This document shows, one piece after another, positions 1 to 10,499 of a DNA stretch of 64,000 bases. Numbering within the stretch: the first letter of the stretch is position 1; every line of letters begins with the position of its first letter. This stretch comes from Dermanyssus gallinae (taxonomy: Eukaryota > Arthropoda > Arachnida > Mesostigmata > Dermanyssidae), in assembly GCA_003439945.1 (NCBI GenBank), contig QVRM01001430.1, positions 1 to 64,000 on the forward strand, read 5' to 3'. The notes beneath the pieces were generated by a model. That model was not told the origin of the DNA, ran no database searches, and worked only from the letters and a program-made list of their open reading frames with translations. The position numbers and the translations under genes were made by a program.

Positions 1-920
1 AGACGGCAATGATGAGGAAAACGTAGAGAAAGTGCGAAAAATGTTTGGCACAGATAAACGAATGAACATTAAGGAAATAGCGGAGGCATTAGGGATTAGT
101 TTAGGCAGTTGTGGCATTTTATCCTACACGAAATCTTGAAGATGAAGGAGCTTAGAGCAAAATGGCTGCCGGCTTTGCTCAACCAAGGCCAAGAAGACGC
201 GCCTGTTTTGGCTTTACAGCGAAATTTGGCCAAGATGTCGAACAATCTGTCGGATTTTTGGTGCAGATTCATGACCGTCGATGAAAGCCGGGTTCATCAC
301 TACACTCCGAGACCCAAGAAGCATCTGCCAATGGTGTGCACCTGATGAAGGACCTCCGAAGAGGGTGCGGACAACGGCATTGACCGGAAAGGTGATGGCT
401 ACAGTTTTTTAAGACCAACGTAGAAATAATGCTGGTCGACTACCTTGAGAGCTGTAAAACGATCACAGGAGAATATTATGCAAGACTGTTTGGACTGCCG
501 TTAGCAAGAACTCATCGTGAAACGGCCCGCTTGCAGAAGAAGGTTGTCCCGTTTCACCAGGGCAATGCTCCTGCACACAAGTCCCGGCAAGCATCGGCAA
601 AACTGGCCCAACTGAGGTTCGAACTTATTGAACAACCCTCCTGTTCTCCAGACCTGCCCCCCTCTGATTATTTCCTCTTCGGACATTTGAAGAATAGTCT
701 CGGTGGAAAGCGTTTTTCCAGCAATGAAGAGGTTAAGGCTTGCTGTCAATGCCTATTTCCAGTCTAACGACGCGGAATTCTACTCAAGAGGTACGAAAGC
801 TCTGAAATCTCGGTGGGAAAAGTGTATTGAGCTTCTCGGGGAGTATATCGAATAAGAAAAATTTAAAAAATGATTTGGAAAATTCTCGGTTTTCATTCTA
901 AGAACTTATTGAACTACCTG
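1..920 (+). mobile_element. mariner element, inactivated, 5' end outside window
   Basis: This is a mariner-family (IS630-Tc1-mariner) transposase read in at least three frames. The helix-turn-helix stretch is at the left edge (NIKEIAEALGIS), the first catalytic aspartate region is near 280 (TVDESRVHHYTP), and the second and third are in the frame 429-767. The motif normally reading HQDNAPAH reads HQGNAPAH: codon 561-563 is GGC, so the second catalytic Asp is Gly. The third is present (SPDLPPSDYFLF). A further frameshift near 742 moves the C-terminus (RWEKCIELLGEYIE) to another frame, which stops at 853-855. A 3' terminal inverted repeat runs about 899-920 and ends next to TA at 921-922. The element is non-functional for three independent reasons. 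The 5' terminus lies before base 1. Subfamily was not assigned with confidence. Confidence 0.92.
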
Positions 921-1110
921 TACACCGCTGAGAGTTGGGGGCCATGCTGCCACAAGGACTGTTGGGGAAACCCTAGATATCTCCTTATGTCCGCCCTCGG
1001 TGCATCGAAGGTGTACTTTACGGTGAGTTCCAAGCACGTAGGGAACGAAGGAAGGATGGTCTTGAATTAAAAAACAACTTCGTTAGAAATGATTAATTCT
1101 AAGATGAATG
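921..1110 (+). mobile_element. SINE family 3, 3' part, interrupted by the mariner
   Basis: From about 925 the sequence matches the body of the SINE at 48486-48765 (reverse strand there): shared blocks include CCGCTGAGAGT, CCATGCTGCCACAA, GACTGTTGG, AAACCCTAG, CTCGGTGCAT and AAAACAAC. The match begins exactly at the TA next to the mariner 3' end, so the mariner appears to have inserted at a TA inside this SINE. The tRNA-like head should lie upstream of the mariner, outside the window. Confidence 0.75.
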
Positions 1111-1124
1111 TCCTGCGCAAAAAT

Positions 1125-1420
1125 ACTTTAGATTTGATCTCCCAAACACGACCCGTAGGGAACTCGTGACCGCACGCAGGAAGCGTCGCGCTAGGTTGCA
1201 CCAATCATTACAACGAACGTTTTATCGGCGAGCTATGAGAGACGCCATGCGATTATGCGACGTCTAATGCCAATAGAAGTGTCATCCTGCCTGGGGAAGC
1301 GCTGTGGTCAGCTCTATCGAACGCACCCGAAAAATCAAAGTAAACGATGTGCAGAGCAATATGCTGGTTCCGCGCGAGCACTCAATCACTTCAAGAGGTT
1401 GCGTCCTTGCGCTCCTCTTC
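1125..1420 (-). mobile_element. LINE reverse transcriptase fragment
   Basis: Read on the minus strand, a conserved reverse-transcriptase block appears: IVYFDFSGAFDRADH (motif A, catalytic first Asp present) near 1320-1360, then LADKTFVVMIG, then SRVPYGSCLGDQI near 1150 where intact relatives have GVPQGSCLGP. At least one stop and frame changes interrupt it. It belongs to the Jockey/CR1-like group of LINEs by motif style. The YADD motif is not present, so the copy is cut short on its 3' side. Confidence 0.6.
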
Positions 1421-2530
1421 CATAATGTTGATGTGGGTCTAGGAGACCACACAGATTCCACTACTCATAAATGGCATTAGCAAGAATCCTCTCTATCAGA
1501 CAGAAAACATGCGGTGGAGCCATGACCAGCCGGCCCAGAATTATTTTTCGTGAGAGAACGTTATTCTTTTTGTTTACTGGCAATCACGATTAATTGTTTC
1601 GAGAAAGAAGGAGGAAAAAAGACTGTTTCCTTTTCAACACGATGCGTAAACGGCAGTAGCTCGCCACGCGCCACCTTACGAAACAAGGCGTTGCTTCGAC
1701 TACTATGAAAGGCAGGCATACTGACTATCGCAAGTTTGAGCCCCGGCTGTGCGAGGTTGTTCCTGTTGGCCACGGTGGTCATTGTCTTGCTGCTACATTC
1801 GTTGCTGGAGCAAGCCTGCTTAGCCATATAGTGGTCCAGTAACGCGACAACGATTGGAACAGTTTCGACACTATCGTGCTCACGAGCATCATAGCCCAGT
1901 ATGAGCGTCTAAATCGCGGTTATCAGAGCGTAACGTACAAATCCGTAATTGGTAGAGGTTCATGAGTCGCGTCAGCCGGTTCGTGGAAGATATGCGTGGA
2001 ACTCTATGCACTGCGCATTCAGTCGTTCATCAAACCTATTCATATTTGTTCCGCCCCTACACCCTGACACGAATTAGATTAATTAAGATTACGTTTTGAT
2101 TCACAAATGATTACTGTAACATGGCCGTGACCACGGCCATTTCTAGTTAGAGTTAGTGTTTGTACCATCTAAACATGGGTTGTTTCGATTCCAGTCGACT
2201 AGGCTTTTCTATAATAGAGATCTACCCGTATAGAGAGCGCACTATACGGCCCTCACGTGTCGTCCACAACGTTATAGTGAGTTGCTGGAGCTGCAGTGTG
2301 AGCGCCCTACTTTGGTTCTTTGACAATTTGCTTTAATGTGGACGAGGCAGAGAGTAAGAGACGGGGAGAAAGTGATGAATAGGGTGCTATGACCATAATA
2401 CGTTATCATAGTCCGTATCAGAATTAGTAGTCCAAAAAAGGCCGCAATGTTCGAGGGATACAGGTGGGTAGCCGTGTACGAAACCGTATTTGCTTTAAAT
2501 AGGCTAATTACTTGCATGTTCCATTTAAGG
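1421..2530. other. no gene recognised
   Basis: Short open frames on both strands show no recognisable motif, and no repeat shared with the rest of the window was found by eye. Confidence 0.5.
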
Positions 2531-2532
2531 AA

Positions 2533-2665
2533 CTTTTTTTAGGGGAGTAGCTAGAAAATGCGGTTGCACACACGGATGCCAAGGCAGGAAAGCTCAGCTG
2601 CAAATGTGGGCCGGTAGTGTGAGGCTCCAACCCACTAACAAACAGTCACGTTCGCATTCCCACAC
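2533..2665 (-). mobile_element. SINE-like repeat, family 4
   Basis: On the minus strand this matches 53033-53155 over about 115 bases, including TTAGTGGGTTG, CACACTACCGGCCCACA, GTGTGTGC and CGCATTTTC, and both end in an A-rich stretch (TAAAAAAAG). A G-tract lies at 2706-2716, and G or C tracts also adjoin the other copies. The family has a third copy at 52274-52422 with clear target-site duplications. Confidence 0.65.
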
Positions 2666-2879
2666 TGAACTGTGAACTGCGCAAGCAATACTTTAAACAC
2701 TTGAAGGGGGGGGGGGTGCATAGTAGCGTCATTATGTTAGCTGCCCTGGGGTGCCTTGTCAAGTAAAAACGATTCTTTTCTTCTTTGACGTGCATAATGC
2801 TTTCGATTAAACGAGTTATAAGATTCCAGTCATCACGTGAGTTCATAAGACTGTGTATCAGCTTTTAAAGGCGGCCGTC
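2666..2879. other. no gene recognised; contains a poly-G tract
   Basis: A run of about 11 G lies at 2706-2716. Nothing else recognised. Confidence 0.4.
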
Positions 2880-3560
2880 ACTTAACGCTGCGGTTAAGTC
2901 CGTGCGTAAAGGAGCTCACGCCGGGCACAGCAACATTGTGTGTCCGGCGTGTCCTGCGTTGTTCCTTCACAGTGCTTGGTAGAGCGGCGTATCTGCTTTT
3001 CCTATCTGAAAGAGATAACTCTCGAAGTTGCCATGCCCTGTAAGCACTTGGGTCACGCAGTGGGTCAACTCGCCGCCGGGCCGATTAATCCACACGTTAA
3101 TGTCTGAAACCAGAACCTTCACTCGGGCCCCAGGTGACCCGTTATTCTGCCAAGAAAGCAACGTTTTTTCCTTTCTTCGTCCTCCTTGCTTGTCGGTTCC
3201 GCCCGCAAGCGACGACGTTCGTCGGCCTTCAAGTCCGAAGGGATCGTACCAGCCAGTGCAAACACCGTTTTGTAAGCCAGCGCAATTCGTAAAGCAGCGA
3301 TGCGTTGGGACTTGCGCATCAGCGCCCTGTTGCCACACCGGGGCCGCGAATAACATAATCGAATCGGCAACCGACATAAGAAGGCGTCGCTTTGATTCTC
3401 GCAGTCCGAATGTAATTGGCACCAGCCGGGCGATGTCGTGTGAAACTTTGGTGGCTTTCTCTGCACCCAGTGGAGCTGAGATGTACCTTGCAGGCCTCTG
3501 TCCAGACACATCCCTAGATAGCGAGCTGAGTGAAGCACCTAAATATCATCCGTGCCGTGC
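2880..3560 (-). mobile_element. R1-like LINE, C-terminal part of ORF2, frameshifted
   Basis: Minus-strand frames together give the region after the reverse transcriptase of R1-type LINEs: RYLGMCLDRGL, then GAEKATKVSHDIARLVPI, then ESKRRLLMSVADSIML with APVW, then RIAALRIALAYKTV and ADERRRLRAE, then LTHCVTQVLTGHGNFESYL and KADTPLY. The segments lie in different frames, so at least two frameshifts separate them. No reverse-transcriptase catalytic motif is present. It is a 5'-truncated dead copy. Confidence 0.8.
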
Positions 3561-3949
3561 AAGATTAGCTTCGGGCTAGGACACCGTCTTGGGCCAAGGG
3601 AAGGATGACTCCCTCGCTTTTGATTTTAAAGAACTGCCTTTGTTTGGGTAGCTTTTTGTACTGCGAAGGCTATTTACGTTTACATCAACTAACTATTGCC
3701 CGTGATAGGGTTTGTTTTAAATTGTATAGAAGCTCTGTTAGTCACGATATAAAGGGTAAGGAAGGACTGGGGCAGTCGCCCTGTTTTGAATATCTACGCG
3801 CCAGGCATACATATTATCTGTATGTTCCGTTTTTGCAACGCAAATAGATAAATAGATATGTTTCTGGGCTTCTGCGATTGTTTAGCCGCAGTTCAGCATT
3901 TTTTTCAATAATGTTCGCACCCATAAGTTGAGCTAAAACCCGTTTGATA
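3561..3949. other. no gene recognised
   Basis: The open frame at 3605-3847 has no recognisable domain. No shared repeat seen. Confidence 0.4.
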
Positions 3950-4215
3950 TTTTACTTGAGTATGACTATCAAGAGAGGTAAACCAATATTGCTTGGCTCA
4001 AAGTCGCATCTTCGGCGGAGTCTCTTTAAGAATCTTTTTCGCCAATATTCAATCATATCTGTGTAGTTACACGCATGTGGATGCCGTACTGATAAGCAAT
4101 ACAAACGTTTCGACAGCACAATCACTTTGTTCAAACGAAGATACATCTTAGATAGGCTCCTTATCGACGAAACAGCAAAACAACGTATTCACAAGTATAG
4201 ATGCTGCTTTGACTA
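3950..4215 (-). mobile_element. CR1-like LINE fragment, same family as 41345-44090
   Basis: The minus-strand peptide YLRLNKVIVLSKRLYCLSV aligns with YIRLYKAIVLSKLLYCSPV at about 41790 in the longer element, and the flanking nucleotides align as well (TTCACAAGTATAGATGCTGC at 4189 against TTCACAAGTGTAGATGTTGT at 41849). The copy holds only the region downstream of the reverse transcriptase, and is diverged. Confidence 0.8.
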
Positions 4216-5531
4216 TGCTTTGACTATTTTTCTTTGATGTGCGCGGAGAAGGTGAGGACTGTCAAAGGTCCATCCGGTTCTGAGAGCGTTCGGGTGCTGA
4301 GATCGGCGAAAGTCGCAATGGATTGAGTATTAATGAGAAACGACTTTGCGCACCCCGAATCTTTTTCAAATGCTCTCCAGGAATCCTTTGAATACACCCA
4401 TTTATTATGTCCTTACCCTGTCAAGGTAAAGCTTTCACACAAAAAACAACATTAACTTTTGCTTTGTTAATTCGGACTCTTGCGTTTCCCTTCCAATATG
4501 TATGTATATACGTATACCGCACGCTAATCAGGTTATCGATGAACTGGTGGAGCACGTAACAGATGCTACCGCAATTGCGCGTCTCCGCACCTCACTGGCA
4601 TATATTAGCGACCAAAGATCGCCTTTGCAACCTACGCTTTTTTAACTTGCTGTAATGACATCCCGTAAGCTTGGGGGAAGATTTTTATATATCGTATATA
4701 AATATGAAAGCATATCCGATCATCGAGCTAGCGTTCGACAAGCTAGCACCCTCACGATGCCGTGCCCTCGACTCGAAATATTTTCGTTGACGTTGTTCAA
4801 TATTGGCAAAGATATAGAGCCAAGGGTGATTTAAAGCAAGCCAAGATTAGAAGAGAGTCTACTATCTATGTAAACGATGCTTACAGGTTCCTGCATGGAT
4901 GCCAATTGATGAAGACATGCATTTGTATATATCTAACAGCGCTGCTTGTTATATGAGGATCCGAGCGCCGATCGTATATTGGAGGTGATACTGTTTTCAT
5001 GGTCTGATGCGTTGTCGGGACAATCAACAATCGAATTGTTGATTGCACATCGTTAGTACCACCTATGGCCGCTCACGATGTGCAGAGCTTACAAGTCCCA
5101 ATATCTAGAGAACTTGCAGAGTCGGCTGTGCAAACTACGATCAATAGAATGACGGACTGGCAGAGGCACAGACTTATTTCAACGACGGGTTGTCTGCCCG
5201 GATCTCAGACTCTCAAACACACATAGCTATTGCTGCAGCTTGCAGAGAGCATTTGTACTAAGTTATTGGCAGGCCATGTTTGCATTGCGATGAAGCTACA
5301 GAATTGCGGCTGGTCGGTCGATTTGGTCGGCGTGCCGAGCACTGCTACCTCATTCCCGTGTCGCACGTCCAACAAGAACATTCTTCGCAAGATAAACACT
5401 ACGCTCGTGGGTCTTCCGTGTGTGCGTTGAACAACGTTTATGGATCTTAGGTTGTTTCGCTTGCACACCTGCGTAGCCCGGCTGCGTAGTACTGCGACCA
5501 ATAGTGGTGGGCATACGAGGATCGGTAACAT
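4216..5531. other. no gene recognised
   Basis: Overlapping open frames at 5205-5531 (-) and 5230-5430 (+) are ordinary by composition and carry no motif I know. Confidence 0.4.
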
Positions 5532-5566
5532 CCATTATGGGCGAAGCGCCACATCGCCCATAATGG
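5532..5566. repeat. perfect 13-bp inverted repeat (hairpin)
   Basis: CCATTATGGGCGA at 5532-5544 and its exact reverse complement at 5554-5566, with a 9-base loop. It lies in a locally GC-rich stretch with a further GGGTGCCCCCATATGGG just after it. Could be the centre of a small fold-back element. Confidence 0.8.
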
Positions 5567-6369
5567 GTGCCCCCATATGGGTAGACTATTCGCCCCGGGG
5601 CTTGTCCTGGTTGTCTCAGGAAGACGGAAAACATCATAACGATGATCCCCTTCTAATAACGCACTTGGGCGGACAACTTCAAACTGCTCGCGTATGGGAC
5701 GTTAGGTCACGGAGGTCCCACAACGGACAACACAGTATGTGCTAAGCTGGGCAACACTACGGGAAATGAGAGGCTTGGGCGAGCTTCTGAGGCATTGGAT
5801 TCCTTCTCCGTTAAATCTAACGGGTCGTCAATTCAATTCAATGTTGCGTCATTTTTAGAAAACAGAAAGTCTAGAACCCTGTCCGGCGGCTGATTCGATG
5901 ATGTATTGCAGGGCGCGTTGATTGTTGAAAAACGGTATGAGAGTAGATAGATGCTAGCAAATATGTGTGTCAGTGTGTGGTCATTTTATGCATATGTGTG
6001 TTTGACGCCAACTTGATCTTCTTACGCTTGTCATATAGACGCCTGCACGATGTTACGAACCACAAACACAAGTCTACCAGGTTTGCTGGTTGGCCATGGC
6101 ATAATGATTTTTCGTGTGACCGGTCAATCGCCCACTCAAAAATTCATTATGAATATTATTCTATTTTGTTGCCGTTGTTGTTGTTGTTGTTGTTGTTATT
6201 GTGTAAATTTGTTTTATTACTAAATAATAATTTGTATTCATTATCATACACCATAATATCTAAAATATGTATCATTGTTGACCGTGCAACAGTTATGTAA
6301 ACGTCTTCGGTGCATTCCAGAATTCGCCTCACCATGATTTCAAGTCCGTATGTTTTTAATTCTAGGGAC
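5567..6369. other. no gene recognised; short (GTT)n tract
   Basis: A (TTG)n tract lies near 6176-6199. No coding region recognised. Confidence 0.4.
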
Positions 6370-8740
6370 TGGGGGATAGTCTAGAATTAGGAGCAGCTGG
6401 AGCTGTTGTGTGTGGTAACTACCTCACAAGGAGCCAAATGTTAAAAAAGCGGGAAAAGGACGCTGGGGAAGCAGGCGGTTAGTACGGACGAATAGGCTAG
6501 TGCTGAGGCGAATAAACGGAGGCAGCAGATTTACCACATGCTGAGAGGATTTATAATAATAATAATAATAACAATAATAACTAGTACAAATGGTAGTGGT
6601 AGTACATATAGCAGTAAGTACCCCCTAGCTCATGTGTGGCGCATTGAGCAGCAGCAGCAGCAGCAACGGCAACAGCTTCTAAGTCTAAGCGAGATGGGTC
6701 GCGACGTGAGGTAAGAGAGCTATGGATGGCAGATGAGCTCCTCGTGAACGTGGCTCCTCAAAACAAGCGAGGAGGAGGGAGCAGTATTGCTGCACAGTCA
6801 TTGCAAGTACCACCAGTAGCAACATGAGCAGCTAGCATCATCAGGCAGTTGATGACTGTGTGGGGATGAGATGTGATGAAGCTGAGGAAGATCACAACAA
6901 CAACAACAACAACAACCGCAAATACGATGGATGACGAAATCGACGACAAGGACAACGACAACAACAACAACCGCAACAACAACAACAATTGCAACAACAA
7001 CAACCTTCACGACAACAACAACATCAAACGCAGCAACAACAACGTTGGTGGCGAGGATACCTGAAGAACGGCGTGTGAGGAAAGGAGAAGGGCAAGGAGG
7101 AGAATGATCTTGAATGAACCGGGCCGAAGAGAAGAAGAAGACAAAGAAGAAAGTGAAGAAGCGTAAGAAAACAGTTGGAATGGATGAGACAAAGTCGAAG
7201 AATACCGAATCGACTGACGGATCGACGCTCGGACGCACGAAGGGTGGTCGTGACGGCGATAGGGACGCATGGGTGATGATATCGTCACATGCGGATGATC
7301 CGGAGGGAGAGAAAGGGAAGCCAGCAGCTCACCTACCTACGACTAGTAGCTGTAGTAATCGCAGTAGTAGGCAGTACAACAACAACATCAGCAAACCGCC
7401 ATCAAGTGGTGCAGCAGCGGCGGCCGCGGCTTAAGTAGTCAATGGACACTGGACGGCCACGACATGATGAAGTGATATAGGATAGGTGATGATAATGGTG
7501 ATGGTGGATCAAGTCGTTGTCCATCGGATGTAGTTAGCCGATATGCATTGATGTAGTTAGTTGCTACTTCTGTAGCAGTAGTAGTAAATTAGAATAGCAA
7601 TGATTGAAATTAGATTCAGAATCAAAATGCTGTAGTAATAGTAACAGTAACACAATCCAAAAACGACGGATCTGCTTAACGAGCCATCGTGGTGAGCTGG
7701 CCGGCAGGTTTCCCTTCACCAAAGTTGTCGTGTGCCGCGATCTTGTCGTGATCAGTTCCCACTCACTGGCTCGTAGAGTGGTGTGGTCGTGTTGTTGTTG
7801 TTGGTGGTATTGCTACTGTTGTTGTTGCTGCTGTGGATGTTGCTGCCGCTGCTGCCGCCCCTACTTCTGGTGCAGGTTCCGTCGGAGTCGGTGGCGTTGC
7901 TGTTTATCTCTGTAAAAGGTGCCTCAAGCGACAGACATAATTAACCCTCCTCCCCGTCGAGAGTTGCCCTTTCACCTAAGCGAGGGAAAAAAGAAGAAGA
8001 CGGGTCAGTTGAATGGAGCGCACGTAGAAGTCGAAAAACGGCGCTTCTTCCATCTGACTAAGTAGTACTCGGAAATCGATACGGAAACTGGAACGAGGAT
8101 GAGACAACGAGACTTTGACAGAAGAAGCACATGACAGAAGCGCGCTAGCAAGTATTGCCGCTTAAGTGTTGAATTGAACGTTTTCGGCGTAACGACGACG
8201 CTGACGATGAATGATTCTAGCCTATGAGTTCGCTCTCCGGCCAGATTCGGGTGATCGTGATTTACATCATTTTTCACCGCAAGCCCGACCGCACGAAAGC
8301 TGCTGCGGCGTGGCCGAGTTCACCGGAACAGCGAAGAACATTTCGGCTCTTAGCCGAGGAGTGTAGCCGAGTGTCTGGACGTATGTGCGCGGCTTTCTCT
8401 ACACGTGCCCGCAGATGTACGGCTTACGGACGATTTTGGGTACGCTCTGACACACCGGCGTCGTCTTCCTGCTGTCGAGGGCGTTCCATGAGTCTAAGAA
8501 GGCTAAGACGAAAACGGAGGAAAAGAAGATAAATGTGGTGCCTTCTCGTTTCTTACCCCCTTACGTGATGATGGCTCTCGACACCCTATCGACCCTCGAC
8601 CGAGCTGACGGATGAGGTCCTCTCCTCTTCGACGTATTCACACCCCCGTATCCACCCCCGCGCCGCGACCCTTCTGTCCTTCCGAGCAGCTGTGTGTTCA
8701 GCCTACATACCTCTAACCGGTGCAACAGAAGCAGCAGCAG
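6370..8740. other. trinucleotide-rich, gene-flank-like region
   Basis: CAG/CAA-type triplet runs occur at about 6650-6665, 6894-6917 and 6958-7040, and TGT/TGC runs at about 7790-7860. Frames through them give poly-Asn, poly-Thr, poly-Gln or poly-Val depending on the frame, which is what a simple repeat does. An ATG frame at 7114-7434 (+) is Lys-rich then Ala-rich and ends at a stop, but has no domain. Composition differs from the AT-rich repeats elsewhere and the stretch lies just upstream of the secreted-protein gene, so it may be its 5' regulatory region or hold an untranslated exon. Confidence 0.4.
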
Positions 8741-8750
8741 GAGTACCAGC

Positions 8751-8758
8751 TATAAAAG
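8751..8758 (+). promoter_or_regulatory. TATA box of the secreted-protein gene
   Basis: TATAAAAG, 64 bases before the ATG at 8815. An initiator-like TCAGAC sits at 8783-8788, about 33 bases downstream of the first T, the usual spacing for arthropod TATA promoters. This predicts a 5' leader of about 30 bases without an intron. Confidence 0.7.
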
Positions 8759-8814
8759 GATAGGCAATAATCAATGCCACAATCAGACGTACAACACTCT
8801 CCTAGCTCGCCGCG

Positions 8815-9465
8815 ATGCTGTCCCGAACTATCCTGCTGATCGGCGCTGCGGGGGCAGTTGCCCTTGTGGTACCCGTTCAGGCACGTCCATTGAGGCTATC
8901 GGCCGTGCCAGTATTGGCGACCGACAGAGACGCCCTCGACGACCTCACAACAGCATTTGTCACTCGGCGGACGGTCGACGGCGACGAAACCGACGCCCAC
9001 GTGCACGCAGGCGGCGAAAGCAACAACAATAACAACAACGACGATGACGACGACGACGACGACAACGCCACCATTACCACCACCACCCCGACCGGCCTCT
9101 ACGACAGCGATGCAGCGGCTGTTCAGCGCGAAGACGCGAGCCTCACCGAGCTCGACGAGCCGCTGCCGGCCATTAACTCGACGGCGACGATGAACCGTGT
9201 CGAGATCGTCGAAGAGTGCGAGAAGTACGCCCGGATCGTGGTCAATGGTCGGAACCGCATCGAGGAGGCGATTGTGGCGTTCGCAGAGCACGCCGGCGAC
9301 CGTCACGACGACAACGACGACGACGCAACGCCAACCGATCTCGACGAGGAAGAGGAACGCCGACGAATCTCCGAGGCCGTCGCGCGCGTACTCAACGGAC
9401 GCAGCGGCGATAAGCTCGACAAGTACTTTCGCTGCGTCGAGAGGCTGACCGGTGGAGCGGCGTGA
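8815..9465 (+). CDS. small secreted acidic protein, unrecognised family
   Basis: A 216-residue single-exon frame. Residues 1-23 form a clear signal peptide (basic N-region, hydrophobic core, cleavage expected after PVQA), so the product is probably secreted. Residues 70-83 are an Asn run followed by eight Asp, then a Thr-rich stretch. The C-terminal half (about 126-211) looks helical and contains the only two cysteines, Cys135 and Cys207, a possible disulfide. A second acidic patch lies at 165-181. Asn-X-Thr sites occur at 84 and 121. The start is chosen because it is the ATG giving the signal peptide and because a TATA box lies upstream at the right distance. I do not recognise the family; no function is proposed. 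The alternative, that it is chance open sequence, is disfavoured by the signal peptide, promoter and stop all agreeing. Confidence 0.75.
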   Translation: MLSRTILLIGAAGAVALVVPVQARPLRLSAVPVLATDRDALDDLTTAFVTRRTVDGDETDAHVHAGGESNNNNNNDDDDDDDDNATITTTTPTGLYDSDAAAVQREDASLTELDEPLPAINSTATMNRVEIVEECEKYARIVVNGRNRIEEAIVAFAEHAGDRHDDNDDDATPTDLDEEEERRRISEAVARVLNGRSGDKLDKYFRCVERLTGGAA

Positions 9466-9562
9466 CGGCCCGTGAGGCGGCATCCACCTTTCCAATTCAA
9501 AAAGTTGGATAGTGGTTTAAGTCAGAGGATGTCTAGCTACAGAAAAGGGCCGTCAGTGAGGG

Positions 9563-9606
9563 CGTTTGAGCGTGGACGCGCCTTGGGCGTCCAAGACGCT
9601 CAAACG
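9563..9606 (+). promoter_or_regulatory. strong hairpin in the 3' untranslated region
   Basis: Outer stem CGTTTGAGCGT (9563-9573) pairs with 9596-9606, inner stem GGACGC (9574-9579) with GCGTCC (9587-9592); the loop is 7 bases (9580-9586) and three unpaired bases lie at 9593-9595. It starts 97 bases after the stop codon of the secreted-protein gene, so it would be in its mRNA. Could be an mRNA control element or a small-RNA precursor. Confidence 0.65.
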
Positions 9607-9722
9607 TTGTAGATGCCGCAGTTCGTGAGATGGATACACCGATTCTTCGCCGACCACGCTACGTACTATCTACGTATCTAACGTCCTGAGTGTTAGTTTT
9701 GTACATAAACATACGCACACAT

Positions 9723-9788
9723 AACACATACAAGCATGTATATACATATCTACCTAACACATACAAACATGTATATACATATCTACCT
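9723..9788. repeat. 33-bp tandem repeat, two units
   Basis: Unit 9723-9755 is repeated at 9756-9788 with one visible substitution (CAAGCATG against CAAACATG). Confidence 0.85.
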
Positions 9789-9951
9789 ATACATACACAC
9801 GTACGCATGCCGATCTATTTATCTCTCTAACCTGTACAGACAGCTGGACAAACACTAGACACCTGTCGATGCGGGCTACGTGAAGCCGTTAGCAAAAGAC
9901 AAAGTCGACGTCAGATCTCGGGCCCTCGGATCACTTCATTGTTCGATATCG

Positions 9952-10324
9952 ATTAAACGGATGAAGCCATTGCAGAAGCAGCAGCAGTAGTTGGCTGCAC
10001 TACTGCCCACTTACATGTATATTTATCGCTATGTATATATATATATATATATATATGCAGTGCAATAGAGCCACAAGCCCCAGAATGGTAGCAGAAACGT
10101 CTCTGAAAATTTGCTGCTATTTAATGTTGCTGCATGTAGTTCAATCATTTGCTTTCATGACCTGCTCAAGCCTGCCGGTTATGTTGATGTATGCCCATGT
10201 ACAGTAATATAGTGTTATTTCGGCGTGACGACAGTGAAGATGATAGGACTCTCTTAACCATGCTAAACCCGCTTCTTTCAAACTGCACATCACGGCGCAT
10301 GCAACATTGTATATAAAAAATAAA
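9952..10324 (+). terminator. candidate polyadenylation signals
   Basis: ATTAAA at 9952-9957 and AATAAA at 10319-10324 are the first usual signals after the secreted-protein gene. Either would give a 3' untranslated region of roughly 0.5 to 0.9 kb. Neither is proven. Confidence 0.35.
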
Positions 10325-10455
10325 TAATATTGTCTTTGATTAATTGTCGTCTTTTGGCAAAACCTAACTTGTTACACTATACGCATGCATATCACACGCG
10401 TGTAAGCTGCGAATAGAGCCGTCTTCTCTTTAACATTGCTTTGTGTAAATATATG

Positions 10456-10458
<3 letters not shown>

Positions 10459-10494
<36 letters not shown>
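10459..10494. repeat. (TA)n microsatellite
   Basis: About 36 bases. A shorter tract lies at 10034-10056. Confidence 0.95.
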
Positions 10495-10497
<3 letters not shown>

Positions 10498-10499
10498 GA

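Noticed and set aside
3028..3579. 183-codon plus-strand frame
   Set aside because: Opposite strand of the R1-like LINE fragment.
6873..7064. Asn-, Thr- or Gln-rich protein
   Set aside because: Any frame through CAA triplets is open; no flanking conserved domain.
7114..7434. 106-codon Lys- and Ala-rich protein
   Set aside because: Has an ATG and stop, but composition follows triplet repeats and no domain, promoter or splice evidence was found.
8224..8532. 102-codon Arg-rich frame upstream of the secreted-protein gene
   Set aside because: No domain, ends in Arg-Lys repeats, overlaps presumed promoter region.
8896..9495. 199-codon frame on the minus strand of the secreted-protein gene
   Set aside because: A shadow of the Asp and Asn codon runs; no start context or domain, whereas the plus strand has signal peptide and promoter.
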